Source: Aselliscus stoliczkanus (taxonomy: Eukaryota > Chordata > Mammalia > Chiroptera > Hipposideridae). From it: DNA of 64,000 bases. How positions within the stretch are numbered: the first letter of the stretch is position 1; every line of letters begins with the position of its first letter. The DNA is taken from assembly GCA_033961575.1 (NCBI GenBank), contig CM066731.1, positions 62,706,001 through 62,770,000 of the forward strand, in the 5' to 3' direction. Under the pieces are notes generated by a model. That model made no database searches and was not told where the DNA came from. It saw only the letters and a list, made by a program, of their open reading frames with translations. Made by a program: the position numbers and the translations under genes. Positions 46,999 through 58,716 of the stretch are shown here, piece by piece.

Positions 46999-48982
46999 AA
47001 TGAGCTTTCCTTATAAATCACTTCCTGTTATTTAATAACACTTCATAAAATTTTTAGTGATCTCTCAAAATTTCTTTATCTAAATGTTTTATCATTTAGC
47101 ATTTATTATAAGTATAAAATATTTTCTTAGCAGTCAAGCACTAGCACTGTGACCTGAATACAAAAGACAGAAAAATATACTTTCTGAGAATTCAGTATTT
47201 TAAAAGTTTTTTAATAATTGTGTATTAGTTGGGGGTGGGGTGGAGAGAAAGGAGGTCGAGATTTAGCAAATAATTCACAGCAATTAGGTAACTTTTGGTT
47301 TGCCAATAATGTTCTCTTTCTTGAATGTATGCATGAAATATCAGGCACTCATTAAGCCTTGAGGCTAGACAAACATTAGGATTTTTTTTTGAGGTGAAAT
47401 TTGGATCACACAAAATTAATCATTTTAAAGTGCAAACCTCCCCGCCACCCCATCTATAGTTCTAAAACATTTTTATCACCCCCAAATAAAAGCCTGTCCC
47501 TTTTAAGCAATTACTCCACATTTCTCTACCCTGCCGCCTCTGGCAGACACCAATGCACTTTCTATCTCTAGGATTTAACACTCTGGATATGTCACTCAAA
47601 GGGTATCATAGAACACGCGACCTTTTGTGTCTGACTTCTTTTTTTTTTTAGAGGGCAGTGTCACTGACCCTCATATGTGGGATCCAAACCGGGGCCGCTG
47701 GCGTCCCAAGCCAGCGCTTACCCACTGCGCCACTCGGCCGGCCCTGTGTCTGACTTCTTTCACTGAGCATCACGTTTGGAAGGTGCATCTGCACTGTAGC
47801 ATGTACGGTTAGGTACTTCATTCCTTTTTCGGCAAACATTAGTTTTGGACTGAAAGTGTGATCTTCAAGACAAAGCTCTTATCTTTAAATTAAAGGAGAT
47901 CAAGCTTACAAAAAGCAAAAATCTTTTCATTTGGAACTAAAATTTTCTAGGTGTCCATGATTTTTCCCCCCCTAAAGTACATCCTAGCTCTGGCCAGTAT
48001 AACAGTCTAAAAGCAATTCAACCCAGGAGCAAGAAGTCCTGCTAGTACCCAGGCTGGGGTCTCTTAAGTCCCATTTTCCACTAAAAAACCCAGGGCTCTT
48101 TGGAAAAATGGCCATTTTCAGGACTGACGAATATACAAAATGAGCCTGAGAAATCTTGATATTATAGAAGTAGTACAGCTATCCAAGACAAATGGAGCCA
48201 TGTCATAAAGACACAGGAAGCAACATGATGTGGCTTTTTGGCATAAAAATAGAGCAAATGGAGCAATTTGAGCACCAGTGAGAATGATACACTGGATTGA
48301 AAACCATCCAATATATAAAGTCATGAGTTGATAATGATGCAGACACACGCACAAAACCCAAACAAAAAGCAAAACAAAACACCCTTTATTATTGGAGGAT
48401 GCTGGAGCACCAATTCACTACTCTGAAAAATTATATGTAAAGGGAAAAAAATCAAGCATTTATCTTCCCTATACAGATTGTATTTCAGGGTAACCAAATA
48501 GTTCTTGAAGAAGATTTCTAATTAATAAATGCAGAAGGTATAGAATTAGAAAATCAGTTTGGTAATTCTGAGTGAAGTAAATCTCAACAATAATTACAAT
48601 GAATGCATAAACCATTACACATAAGTCTGACTGGGGAATTGTTCACGGATCAATCAGCTTGATAACCCTGGAACCCTCTAGTCAATCTTGACATTGCTAA
48701 AAGATGTGTTACAATAGGATAAAATAGTATCTATAAAGTATTCTTGACTAACAAAAATGAACCAGACTCTAATCAAGCCTCTACAATTCTAACTATGAAA
48801 TTATAAGATGAAACATTAAGTCTAATTGGGACGGGGACATTATACAAATAACCTTGTTTCTTGGTAAAATTCATGGTATGGGAAAAAGGGAGGGTGAAGG
48901 GGGGACAATCACAGATTCTGTAAGTGAAATGATACAATGTCAAGAGATATGCGTGAAATACTCTTTAAAAAAGTGAGGCTAC
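46999..48982. other. ELOC intron, unassigned
   Basis: Apart from the A SINE at 47641-47744, the sequence around 47460-47640 and 47745-47840 ('cctgccgcctctggcagacacc', 'cactgagcatcacgtttggaagg') resembles an old L1 antisense relic split by that SINE. 48100-48980 looks like old L1-related or unique DNA. Confidence 0.4.
47641..47744 (-). mobile_element. SINE form A
   Basis: Antisense A with a perfect 15-bp duplication, tgtgtctgacttctt (47626-47640, 47745-47759). Confidence 0.92.
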
Positions 48983-49148
48983 TGGGCTGGTCGAGTGGCT
49001 CAGTTGGTTAAGAGCTCACTCAAGAGTGCGAGCTGAGCTCTGAGCAACAGCAGTTTGATGCCCAGCCCAAGCTGAGCAGCCGCTGAGCTGCCCACAGGAA
49101 GCAGGATGGCTCAGCTAAAAAAAAAAAAAAAAAAACAACAAAAAAAAC
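48983..49148 (+). mobile_element. SINE form C
   Basis: 'gggctggtcgagtggctcag' to 'ggctcagcta' with a long A-rich tail; abuts the L1 fragment at 49150. Confidence 0.88.
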
Positions 49149-49149
49149 A

Positions 49150-49745
49150 TAGACGTAAATCATTATGAAATTGGAATTGGCAATGGATTTTTAGACAGGA
49201 CTCCAAAAAATACAAACACCAAAAGGTATAAGAGATAAATTGGGCTTCATCAAAATAAACTTTTGTTCATCAAAAGACAGTATTAAGAAAAATACAACAT
49301 ACAGAATGGGAGAAAATATTGTACTTGCAAATCATATATCTAGTAAGAATCTAGTGTCCAGAATTTATAAAGAACTCTTAGAATTCAACAACAAAAAGAC
49401 TAACAAACCAGTCAAGAAATGGGCAATGCACTTCAACAGACATTTCTTCAAAGAGTATATAAATGGCCAGAGAGCACATGAAGGGATAAAACATCATTAG
49501 TCATTAGGGAAATGCTAATCAAAACCACAATGAAATACCATTTCACAGCCATTAGGATGGCTAGAAAAAAAACTGCAAATAGAAAGTGTCAGTGAGGATG
49601 TGGAGAAAACCACAGGAGGAACCCTCATACATTGCTGGTAGGAATGTAAAATGGTTCTGCCACTATGCAGTTTGGCATTTCCTCCAAAAGTTAAATAGGA
49701 TTACCGTAGGCTCCAAAAATTCCAATCCTCAAGAAAATTAAAGAA
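49150..49745 (+). mobile_element. L1 ORF2 C-terminal fragment
   Basis: Contains 'gggcttcatcaaaataaacttttg', 'ttataaagaactcttagaattcaacaac', 'agtcaagaaatgggcaatg', 'gtcattagggaaatgctaatcaaaaccac' and 'acattgctggtaggaatgtaaaatgg'. The 86-codon frame at 49240-49500 is a relic of the L1 ORF2 C-terminus. Intronic in ELOC. Confidence 0.85.
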
Positions 49746-50118
49746 AAAAAAAAATCTCAAAGAGAAAAAGAAAATGTTAAGAATAGAGACTTGGTAAGTT
49801 TGCCAGATAAACTTTGTATGTAACTAGAAGCACCAATCACAAGTCCTGTGTTGAAGAAGCTGACCACGGGAACTGACCTAGGGGAAATGATCCTTCCTGT
49901 TACAAAATCATCAGTTTGGTCTTATTGAAACTTGGGTAAATAGCCGAATATAGACAGTGGCAGAAACCAACTGAATCCCAATGCAACAGAATCATGCAAC
50001 GTTCAGTTACTGTCTCTCTCTTGCTTTAAATGTTATGAGTAATTTAATTCAACAAAAATGCATTCACCAAATATTACAAGTGAAGATATGTTAAGAGAAA
50101 ATACAGAAATGTTCCTAC

Positions 50119-50262
50119 CTGGGCCACTCAACATGGCTTTTATTGTTCCTGATGTTAATGCATGTTCTCTTTTTACAATAAACTCATGACCATCCGAAGA
50201 TATCAATTTGACATACATGGCATCAGGGCCTTCACAGCCACCGTAGGTTTTCTCTTCTCCAT
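50119..50262 (-). CDS. ELOC: ELOC coding exon 2 (residues 2-50)
   Basis: This 144-nt exon encodes [20 protein letters not shown] through [12 protein letters not shown], the first half of the BTB/POZ-like fold that contacts elongin B. On the minus strand the acceptor is CTTTACTTTAG and the donor is CCCAG|GTAGGAAC. Its first two bases finish an Asp codon whose first G sits in the preceding exon. The ATG inside the exon (Met17) is an alternative start in principle, but the full frame is intact from the upstream exon. Confidence 0.98.
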
Positions 50263-50610
50263 CTAAAGTAAAGTAAGCAGTAAAATGATTTTTGAATCAC
50301 AAACTTTAGAAAAAATGAACAGGTTTACCAAGGGAAATATTTGAGGAACTCAGACCAGAAACAATTCTGGAGGGCAAGAGCGACCAAGATTTTAAAGCTT
50401 ATTATTCTCTATGCATTTTTCAATGTCAGATAAACTCTACATTTGAGGATGATACTTTGGATGAAAATTTACCAGTATTTTTCAAGGAAGTATTAACAAC
50501 ATTTTTTGTGACCACAGCAGCATATTCAGATCTGAAGACTAAGACAAAATAATCAAATAGTAAAACTTTAATTCTATCACCTGAAATGCTCATTTTAAAA
50601 ATAAGATGCA

Positions 50611-51043
50611 GGGCTGGTCGACTGATGTGTTGGTTAAGAGCTGGTTTGGGACGCCAGCAGCCCCGGTTCGGATCCAACATATGAGGGCCAGTGACACTGC
50701 CCTCTATAGCTAAGATGGTGAACAACAGCTCCACCTGGAGCTGGGCTGCTGGGAGTCCCCAGGACGGCATAGCTGCAGCCCCTGCTGCAGTGGGCTGCCA
50801 TAGGCTACAGTGAGTGGCCAGCAGCCAGCATGAGCGGCTGGCAGCCAACGTGAGCTGCGAAGAGCCGCTGTGAGCGGCCATCCAGAGGCCGGCGACCAAT
50901 CTGCCTCACCTGAGAAGAGTGCAATGATGATACCAACATGGGCCAGTGAAGCAATGTCCTCCATAACTAGACTGAAGAACAAAAGGACGGCAACTTGTCG
51001 TTCCCCTCCCCCAATTCCCCAATAAAATCTTAAAAAAAAAAAA
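50611..51043 (+). mobile_element. SINE form B
   Basis: 'gggctggtcgactgatgtg' head, CTG-rich middle, 'ccccaataaaatcttaaa' tail. Flanks 'ataagatgca' (before) and 'gataagatgca' (after). About 350 bp upstream of an ELOC exon acceptor. Confidence 0.9.
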
Positions 51044-51057
51044 ATAGATAAGATGCA

Positions 51058-52162
51058 TAGTGTGTTTATGAATGAATATTTATATGCCATGTGAGAGCAA
51101 CTTCTTCTGACAAGCCCAAATTCTAAGTTAGGGCTTCCTTTACTTAGCATTTTACTCTTGATCCATCAAATTGATGATAAAAATATTGTACTGCTCAGTT
51201 TAAACTACTGCATGATTAAAGTAATAAATACAGACAAATGTCAGTCTTTAAAAATTGAAAGTAAAGATCATGCAGAGATGTTACTCTGCTACCAGCTACC
51301 CCCATCGCCTCCATGCTAGCTTCAGCCACAGGAGCTACACGCAATTTAACTTTTGGGGGAAGCAGAAATTTTGTACATCCCTTTAAGATCTTTTCCACAT
51401 ATGTAAGTTTTACAATATTGTACTGATGGAATTTGAATTCCTATGGTTACCCATTCTTATGGCTTATTCTAAAAATTCTAGAAGCCCTAGAAAGGAGAAG
51501 TGCTGAAGCTGAAGGGATATTCAGCCACAATCCATTTACTCATTTATTTCACAATAGTTAATTTAGAAATCCCTAAAATTAAGATTAATAAATATCAAAA
51601 ACACTCATGTACTACTGCTGCCAAAAATGTTTAATCTGAACCTAATAGGAGAAAACAGAGACAAATCTAAATTAAAAAATGTAATGGAATACCTCATTCC
51701 TCACTGCCCCTCCCCTCCATAGGGAACTGTTTAAAGGAGACTAAAGAGACAAATTAATGCAGTAAGTACTCCCTTATTAGATGCTGTATTTAAAATAATA
51801 AACCTTCTGTAAAGACCACTATTGCAACAACTAGAAAACTTTGAATATGGACTGAATACTTGCCAAAGTATTTAGGTGTGTACAACTAAATCTTAAATGG
51901 TACAGAACAAAAGCATGTTTTTATGTATGTGCGTGTGTATATACATACACACACACAGAGAGAAAGAAAATGTGGCAAAGCATTAACAATTGGTAAAGGC
52001 TATGTAGTGTACTACTCTTGCAATTTTTCATTATAAAAAGCTGGAGGACTCATAAACATGCAAGTAACTTCTAAATTAGACTACCCAAGCATACAGATTC
52101 TAAGCAGTTTTTACCAACTTCTCAGAACAAGAATAAAAATAATTACCATTTATTTAAATGTA
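51058..52162. other. ELOC intron, unassigned
   Basis: Unique AT-rich intron between the two N-terminal coding exons. A (GT)n-(TATATACA) stretch at about 51925-51958. No other element seen. Confidence 0.5.
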
Positions 52163-52178
52163 TACTTCTATTATTATT

Positions 52179-52299
52179 TATTGATTTATTGATTTATTTT
52201 TTTAAGAGGGCAGTGTCACTGGCCCTCACATATGTGATCTGAACCGGGGCCGCTGGTGCCCCAAGCCAGCTCCCAAGCACCACGTCACTCGGTCGGCCC
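52179..52299 (-). mobile_element. SINE form A
   Basis: Antisense A with (ttgattta)n tail; 'tacttctattatt' repeats on both sides (52163-52175, from 52300). About 300 bp from the ELOC ATG exon. Confidence 0.88.
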
Positions 52300-52597
52300 T
52301 ACTTCTATTATTTTTTGCAAGCTAACCCATTTTATATGTGTGTTGGGAAAATTTCTAATATCTTAAGGTACAATTAATTCCTCACTAGGAATCACAAAGT
52401 ATATTTGGCACAACAACACTGCTGTTCAGGAATAAACAGTAAACATAAGCTGTTGATTTAAACAATACTTTTGGTCTGGTCTGACCATTTTCTTACTTGC
52501 ATTCTATCTTTTGAGAAGAAAAACTACTAGTTGAAAGTACTAGTTGAGAAGAAGCGCCTACTAGTTGAAATACTAGTTATTTTCTTATGAAACTTAC

Positions 52598-52651
52598 CCA
52601 TTATGTTCTTATGAAATTCTGCTTTGCTTCCACAGGAAGTTTAGTAGTTTC
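52598..52651 (-). CDS. ELOC: ELOC exon with the initiator ATG
   Basis: This 54-nt exon carries the end of the 5' UTR and only four coding bases (ATGG at 52601-52598) before a strong donor, GTAAGTT. The acceptor on the minus strand is TATACTTTCAG. Joining it to 50262 gives M-D-G-E-E-K in frame, the known elongin C N-terminus. The start has A at -3 and G at +4. Most of the exon is untranslated, so a protein search would miss it. The call rests on splice signals and exact phase. A short 'actagttgaa' duplication lies in the intron beside the donor (52531-52580). Confidence 0.9.
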
Positions 52652-53527
52652 CTGAAAGTATAACAGTGCTATATTAAGACTAACGTTGAAATAACAGGTT
52701 TTCACCCATTACTATTTAATAATGTTTTTGGTGTTACAAGTTTAAAATCTTTCTCCCCCTGCCCTCCCATTCCGTGCGCCCATGCAAGTTTCCCAGCCAC
52801 AGCAATATGAAATAGTAATCAAGTTTCTCATCATCTGACACAAAATAATCACTGCCAGGGCAACAGTCTAAATACAAATTTGTTCTTTTGTTTTGTTTTC
52901 CTTTAAGGCAAATGTTCTGACAATAGTTTCAAAATACAGATGTTGTTCCTTAGGACCTGAATGAACTTGAAGGAGATCGTTGGCCTTAATCATCTTTGTA
53001 TCCTGTATCTACTTGATACTGGTACACACTAAAGCAAGTATTTGCTGAATGAATGACAAGGTGATAAATCCAAGGACATGAAGTAGGCTTCATGAGAAGG
53101 AAAAAGACAAGGCCTGCCCTCTGCTTATGTAAAAATTCACATCTTCAATATGCTGTACTGTTCCATCCCTTCTGCATGTAGGTTAGCAAAGTTCTGAAAT
53201 TTAGAAGTAGAGTGGTAAAAAAATTTATAATTTTTTGAGAAATCCTAAATTTTACAAAATAACATGATTGCTAAAGGAAAAGGGTCTATGTTTGCAGTAA
53301 CCTGTATTTTAACAGCATTTCTTTAAAGGAGGATTTTTGTTAATACCAATATTATTTCTTATGTTTCAAGAAAAACAGCATATCCTAATTATCATATTCT
53401 CTAAGAAATTCTAGCCCAATATTTTAATTCTATACCCTTAAGGAAGGGGTCAAGAAAACCAACCATGACATTTTAGAGCAAGACAGGAACTTGGAGATGA
53501 CCTGAGTAATCCCTCACCTTAAAAAAT
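52652..53527. other. ELOC intron 1, next to the ATG exon
   Basis: No recognisable repeat or exon. Confidence 0.5.
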
Positions 53528-53536
53528 GGTAACATT

Positions 53537-53656
53537 GGGCTGGCCGAATGGCGTGGTGGTTAAGCGCTGGCTTGGGAAGCCGGCGGCCCTGGTTCGGGTC
53601 CCACATATGAGGGCCAGTGACACTGCCCTCAATAAAATTAAAAAAAAAAAAAAAAA
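53537..53656 (+). mobile_element. SINE form A
   Basis: 'gggctggccgaatggcgtgg' to 'ccctcaataaaatt' plus A-tail; flanks ggtaacatt and ggtaacatc. Confidence 0.9.
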
Positions 53657-53742
53657 GGTAACATCGTTGATGGCTACAAAGGCAGAATGACTTGTTCCAG
53701 GTTGTGACAAGAGGGGAGAGGAAATCAAATGTTAGTCTAGAG

Positions 53743-54032
53743 CAGGAGTCAGCAAATTGTGGCTCACGAGCCACCTGCGGCTCTTCGGATAAGTTCCATC
53801 TCAAAAGTTTGCCGACCCCTGGAAGAGCCAATCCTGTCCCTCACAACAATTTAAAAATTATTTGAGAGCCATAAATATATTTTTACATAATCACCATTAT
53901 GTTAATAATATTCTTTAAAAATTTTATAAATGAAACTATGATAGTTTTATTTTCATTTTCAATTTTACGTCAGAGCCATATGTACGTACCCAAAGAGTCG
54001 CATGTGGCTCATGAGCTGGTCTGCCAACCCTG
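53743..54032. mobile_element. hAT-like non-autonomous DNA transposon
   Basis: A 290-bp element has inverted ends: 'caggagtcagcaaa...gtggctcacgagccacctgcggctc' at the left and the complement of 'gagtcgcatgtggctcatgag...ctgccaaccctg' at the right. The flanks gtctagag (53735-53742) and ctctaaaa (54033-54040) fit an eroded 8-bp duplication around the TCTA core preferred by hAT elements. No transposase is encoded. Confidence 0.75.
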
Positions 54033-54040
54033 CTCTAAAA

Positions 54041-55090
54041 CACCGCTAAGCATGTAGGGAGATAGTTAAAGCACCACTTCTAATGTGAGATAAGGGCAGC
54101 AGTGGCAATGTAACATTATCACCAACAATTTGAGGGCCTACTAAGGGGTAAACATTGCACTAAATAGCTTCCATGCATTATCTTGTTTTAAAAGGACAGT
54201 TTCACAAGGGAATTATTATTCCCACTTTAAAGATGAGGCAACACTATGTAGCTGCTACTATTCAAGGCTTTTACAGCTTAAGTGATAGAGGATTTAAACC
54301 AAGGGTGCTGTTTTACAACCCACACTCCCTTCCATTCTTTCACATTGCGGTGGTAAAAAGTTCTGGTTCCAGTTAAAACTTCTTTTCCACTACTGCTGAG
54401 AGCTGCTGATATAAATCCTTAGCTCATTCTCTAAAATGTAAAAAACAGTAGTATGTCATCTTATGGTAATAGTAGGCAATTAAAACTTCATCAGTCATTA
54501 TTATTTTCTTCTGTTCATACTGCTTTGTAATCATTCTTTTAAACAAAACAAAAAGGACAGAATGCTAGAAAAGCTAGAAAAACAAGAATTTTAAGTACCA
54601 ACTTTTCTCTATCTGGACAATTTCCAGAGCAAAACACCTAGAATGTTTACTTAACTGGCAGTAGCTAAGCAACCACGCAAAGTCACATCTTAAAAGCCTT
54701 TTGGGTAGCAACAATTTCTCTATAGACTTCTTAATATAGTAAATCAATTCTACCATTTCTACAAGGGTTAAGGAGGAGGGGGTAAGACTCCCATCACTAA
54801 CAAAGAAAGGGTAAATCAACAGTAAGAATGAAGAGCGAATCCAAATTCCTAGGTAGAAGCTAAAAATAGTTGAAATATGATTAAATTTGGATTAACCCCC
54901 AAATTACCTACAGAAATGTAAGTTTGGGGTGGCAAAAATCTCAGGTTGAAATGTGAACATCGATCCATTCCATAATTGAGCCAAGTTCTGGGAATATGAA
55001 TTAGGTGGGAAAAGCGTGGGGTCAAGGGGCAATGGAGAGGAGGCCTGGGCAGAAAACACAGCATGAACAAAGGTCTGAGATGTCACTGTG
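54041..55090. other. ELOC intron 1, unassigned
   Basis: 54140-54320 ('gggcctactaaggggtaaacattgcac', 'cccactttaaagatgaggcaac') is MIR/L2-like. The rest shows nothing. Confidence 0.5.
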
Positions 55091-55095
55091 CTTTT

Positions 55096-55320
55096 AGAGG
55101 AGAGGGAGAGGGGAAGAAGGGAGAGGGGGATAGGGAGAGAGGGAGAGACAGAGAAAAGGAGTGAAGGGGAGAGGGAGGGAGAGGGATGGGAGGGAGGGAG
55201 AGAAGGGGGGAGGGAGAGAGGGAGGGAGAGGGGAAGAGGAAGAGACAGAGAAGAGGAGAGAGGGGGAGAGGAAGGGAGGGAAGGAGAGAAGGGAGGGAGG
55301 GAGGGAGGAGGGGGATAGAG
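55096..55320 (+). repeat. G-rich polypurine tract (GGGAGA-like)
   Basis: About 225 bp is almost entirely A and G (a few T, C), in irregular GGGAGAG units. It lies in the long first part of the ELOC transcript region. Six-frame open reading is a composition effect. Confidence 0.95.
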
Positions 55321-55323
55321 GAA

Positions 55324-55325
<2 letters not shown>

Positions 55326-55371
<46 letters not shown>
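55326..55371. repeat. (TA)n microsatellite
   Basis: 46 bp of alternating T and A immediately after the polypurine tract; prone to cruciform formation and length change. Confidence 0.95.
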
Positions 55372-55373
<2 letters not shown>

Positions 55374-55384
55374 ATTACTCTTTT

Positions 55385-55982
55385 GTAGTTTATTTTTTGG
55401 TAACAAATAGAAATTCAGGTGAGCCGAGGGCCTACATTGAAATCAGTTTTGAATCTAGTGTCACTGAACACTGAAAAGACCTTTTTGAACAGCCCAGTCT
55501 ATTTCTGATTTGAAATGTTATCCTTATCATAAACTATATCGCTACATGGATTTCTGTTCCAAGAATCTGTTTATATCCCACCAATATCTCCAGTTTCAAT
55601 TACTAGTGTGATAAACATGTTTTGAGCAATGGTTGGGCAAGTCCCCATTTTGTTATACATTTCTTACTAGGTCTACTTTTGGATATAGTTTTTTACTATG
55701 AATGGGATCTGTTTTCCTACCATACTTTCTGAAAGGTTATTGCTGGTGTTTTTAAAGAAATGCTTTTAAATTCAGTTAATTGATCTTCTATCCCATCATC
55801 TTTGCAAAACTCTCTTAATAATTCTAAGTTTTTCAGTTAATTTGCTTGGATTAATTAGATGATAGCAACCACTGCAAATCTATTCTTGTATCATTTTGGT
55901 TTTTCACATTGGGTATTCACTTGGAAAAAATGTTTAGATGTTTGACATCACTCACAAAATACAGTGCAGATTAAAATGCCAA

Positions 55983-55984
<2 letters not shown>
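55385..55984. other. ELOC intron 1, possible antisense L1 relic
   Basis: 'ggatatagttttttactatgaatggg' and 'ttattgctggtgtttttaaagaaatgc' suggest a decayed L1 in antisense, without a clear family. Confidence 0.35.

Positions 55985-56043
<59 letters not shown>
55985..56043. repeat. (TA)n microsatellite
   Basis: About 58 bp of TA repeats directly before the A-form SINE at 56048. Confidence 0.95.
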
Positions 56044-56044
<1 letters not shown>

Positions 56045-56047
56045 CCC

Positions 56048-56160
56048 GGGGCTGGCCGAGTGGCGTGGTGGTTAAGAGCTGGCTGGGACGCCAGTGGCCC
56101 CGGTTCAGATCCCACATATGAAGGCCAGTGACATTGCTCTCTAAAAAAAAAAAAAAAAAG
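56048..56160 (+). mobile_element. SINE form A
   Basis: Directly follows a (TA)n tract. Ends 'gacattgctctct' plus A-tail. First of four same-strand SINEs in 1 kb. Confidence 0.87.
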
Positions 56161-56173
56161 TGATGTATGTTTA

Positions 56174-56306
56174 GGGCCGGCCGAGTGGCTCAGTTGGTTA
56201 AGAGCTTACTCAAGAGTGTGAGCTGAGCTCTAAGCAACAAGCAGTTCGATGTCTAGCCTGAGCTGAGCTGCCACTGAGCTGCCAACAGGTGGCAGGATGG
56301 CTCAGC

Positions 56307-56338
<32 letters not shown>
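56174..56338 (+). mobile_element. SINE form C
   Basis: 'agggccggccgagtggctcag' to 'ggctcagctt' and a 30-base A-tail; second of the run. Confidence 0.9.
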
Positions 56339-56349
56339 AGCCTATGATT

Positions 56350-56466
56350 TGGGCTGGCAGAGTGGTACGGTGGTTAAAAGCTGGCTTGGGACGCCAGTGG
56401 CCCCCAGTTCGGGTCCCACATATGAAGGCCAGTGACACTGCCCTCAAAACAAACAAACAAAAAACC
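56350..56466 (+). mobile_element. SINE form A
   Basis: 'gggctggcagagtggtacgg' head and (aaac)n tail; third of the run. Confidence 0.88.
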
Positions 56467-56542
56467 CAAACCATTAAGCTTTGGGAAAACAGCAGGGGAA
56501 AAAAAAAAATAACTCAAGATCTGTAAAAAAATGCTTGATCCC

Positions 56543-56972
56543 TGGGCCGGCCGAGTGGCGCATTGGTTAAGCGCTGGTTTTGGGATGCCAGCGGCCCCGG
56601 TTCGGATCCCACATGAGGGCCAGTGACACTGCCCTCTACAGCTAACAACAGCTCCACCTGGAGCTGGGCTGTGCGAGCCCCAGTGATGGTGTGGGCTGCA
56701 GCCCCTGCTGCAGTGGCCTGCCATAGGCTGCAGTGAGTGGCCCGCAGCCAGCGTGAGCGGCTGGCAGCCAAGCGTGAGCTGCCAATAGCCGCGATGAGCG
56801 ACATCCAGAGGCCAGCGACCGATCTGCCTCATCCGGGAAGAGCGCAATGACGATACCAACAGTGAAGCAACATCCTCCGCAACTAAAACTAAAGAACAAG
56901 AAGACGGCAACTTGTCTGTTCCCCTTCCCCAATTCCCCAACGCTGTTCCCCTCCACCAATTCCCCAATAAAA

Positions 56973-57002
<30 letters not shown>
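56543..57002 (+). mobile_element. SINE form B
   Basis: Full-length B with pure A-tail over 30 bases. Duplication aatgcttgatccc (from 56530 and from 57009). Very well preserved, hence recent. Confidence 0.93.
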
Positions 57003-57012
<10 letters not shown>

Positions 57013-57415
57013 CTTGATCCCAACAGTAAAATGCACACTTAAACATTAAAGTTGAAGTTTTAATCAGTGTTGCTAAGAATCAGTGTTGGCAGGGAGGGGA
57101 AATGGGCGATACCAAGTGAACAGCACCACAGTTTTGGAAGCAGCAGAAGACTCATCTTGAGGCTTGCAGCTCTCCGTGGATTCTACTTAGAGAAACACTG
57201 GCATCACGTGCAAGGCAAGCAGGTTATTTACTATGTTATGTGTATAAATGAAAACCGGAAAATACCCTAAAGGCTCACCAGTTAGGGAATGAGCCAAATA
57301 CAAATACTGTATATCTACACTGATAAAATAATATGGGGCAGTCAAAGGAAAGTTAAATCTATATTTGTAATGACATGGAAATACCACGATAAACTATTCA
57401 TTTTTTAAAAAACAG

Positions 57416-57517
57416 ATTAGTGGTTAAGCGCTGGCTTAAGGAAGCCAGCGGCCCCTGTTTGGTCCCACATATGAGGGCCAGTGACACTGCCCTCAAAAAA
57501 CAAACAAACAAAAAAAT
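57416..57517 (+). mobile_element. SINE form A, 5'-truncated
   Basis: Starts 'gattagtggttaagcgctgg', missing the first 20 bases of the family; (aaac)n tail. Confidence 0.83.
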
Positions 57518-58601
57518 AACAACGGAAAAAAACCAGAATAGAATGACAGGTACAGCCTGTTGCCGCTATATAAAATAAGTGGCTTGCCTGTTTATCTGTT
57601 TCCTACAGACAAATAAATGCAAAAAAATACATGCTAAAAGTGTTAATAAATGAAAACTATGACTTAAAACTGATTTTTAAGAAGAAACAAATAAGTGTGT
57701 GGAACCAAGCAGCTCATACAGAGAAAACGATGATTAGTTCTTAACTGTATGTAAGAATATGATTAATTTGGGAAACCAAGTAAATTACATTAACCCAACA
57801 TCATCTAACATTCAGGCCTATCTGAACAGGCTTTGGCTATGTAATACAAATTGAAAGAAGTCAGGACACAATTCCAATTCGTAATACGACATCCAAATAT
57901 CCAGCTTAGAATGTGCTTATATATAGTGACACTGAATTCATGTCCCTCAGGATAAACTAAAATTCTCATTCTGGCCTTTTCAATTTATAACAATGCTCCT
58001 ATACTTAGGTCTTTGTAGACAGTCTTAATATTTTTAGCAAACAGTGTATCCTTCCCTATCTTTCCCTTTTCTTCACTATTAGATACCAATGCTTCACAGT
58101 TGCCTTGCGTCTTTTTAGATCTCCTTGTCACCCTAACTAGCTGTAAGTTTCCACAAGGCAGGGAGGTTCTCTATGACCCACAAACCCAGCACAACGGCTA
58201 CACGCGGTCCTGCCACGAAGGGGAGCCTCGCACAACGAAGTAGGTGCCACAGACACAGACAGTATCATTCTGAGCTTCCCAAGGAAACAGTTACTCAGTG
58301 GCATGATGCTTTAGACCAAGACTGATGCTTTTCATGTTTTTTCCTTGGTGTTGGCATGTAATAAACTTAGAACTTTAAGACAACCACGATGTAAACTGTT
58401 CGTTCTAGAAGACATCTATTTAAGTTTATTGAACTATTTTGGGTTAAATTAAGGCGAGGGAGTGACTAAGGAAGATGTTATTCCATCTTTCACAACAGAA
58501 TTTAGTCAACATGAATTCTGATTTTTCAAACAGTTTTATTTTCAAGACTTCTAGGGCATGGCCACATTTTATGAAATTACAACATAAACATCAGCCTCGC
58601 C
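57518..58601. other. ELOC intron 1, mostly unassigned
   Basis: 58110-58200 has an L2 3'-like string ('ccacaaggcagggaggttctctatgaccc'). Otherwise nothing is recognised. Confidence 0.45.
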
Positions 58602-58716
58602 ATTTTATTTTATTTTATTTTTTGAAGGCAGTGTCACTGGCCCTCATATGTGGGACCCGAACCGGGGCCGATGGTTTCCCAAGCCAGCGCTTAACCACCG
58701 CGCCACTCGGCCGGCC
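58602..58716 (-). mobile_element. SINE form A
   Basis: Antisense A with (tttta)n tail; flanks 'cagcctcgcc' and 'cagcctcaca'. Confidence 0.9.

Noticed and set aside
55083..55406. Arg/Glu-Gly or Ser/Pro/Leu-rich frames
   Set aside because: They are the six-frame reading of the polypurine and TA tracts.
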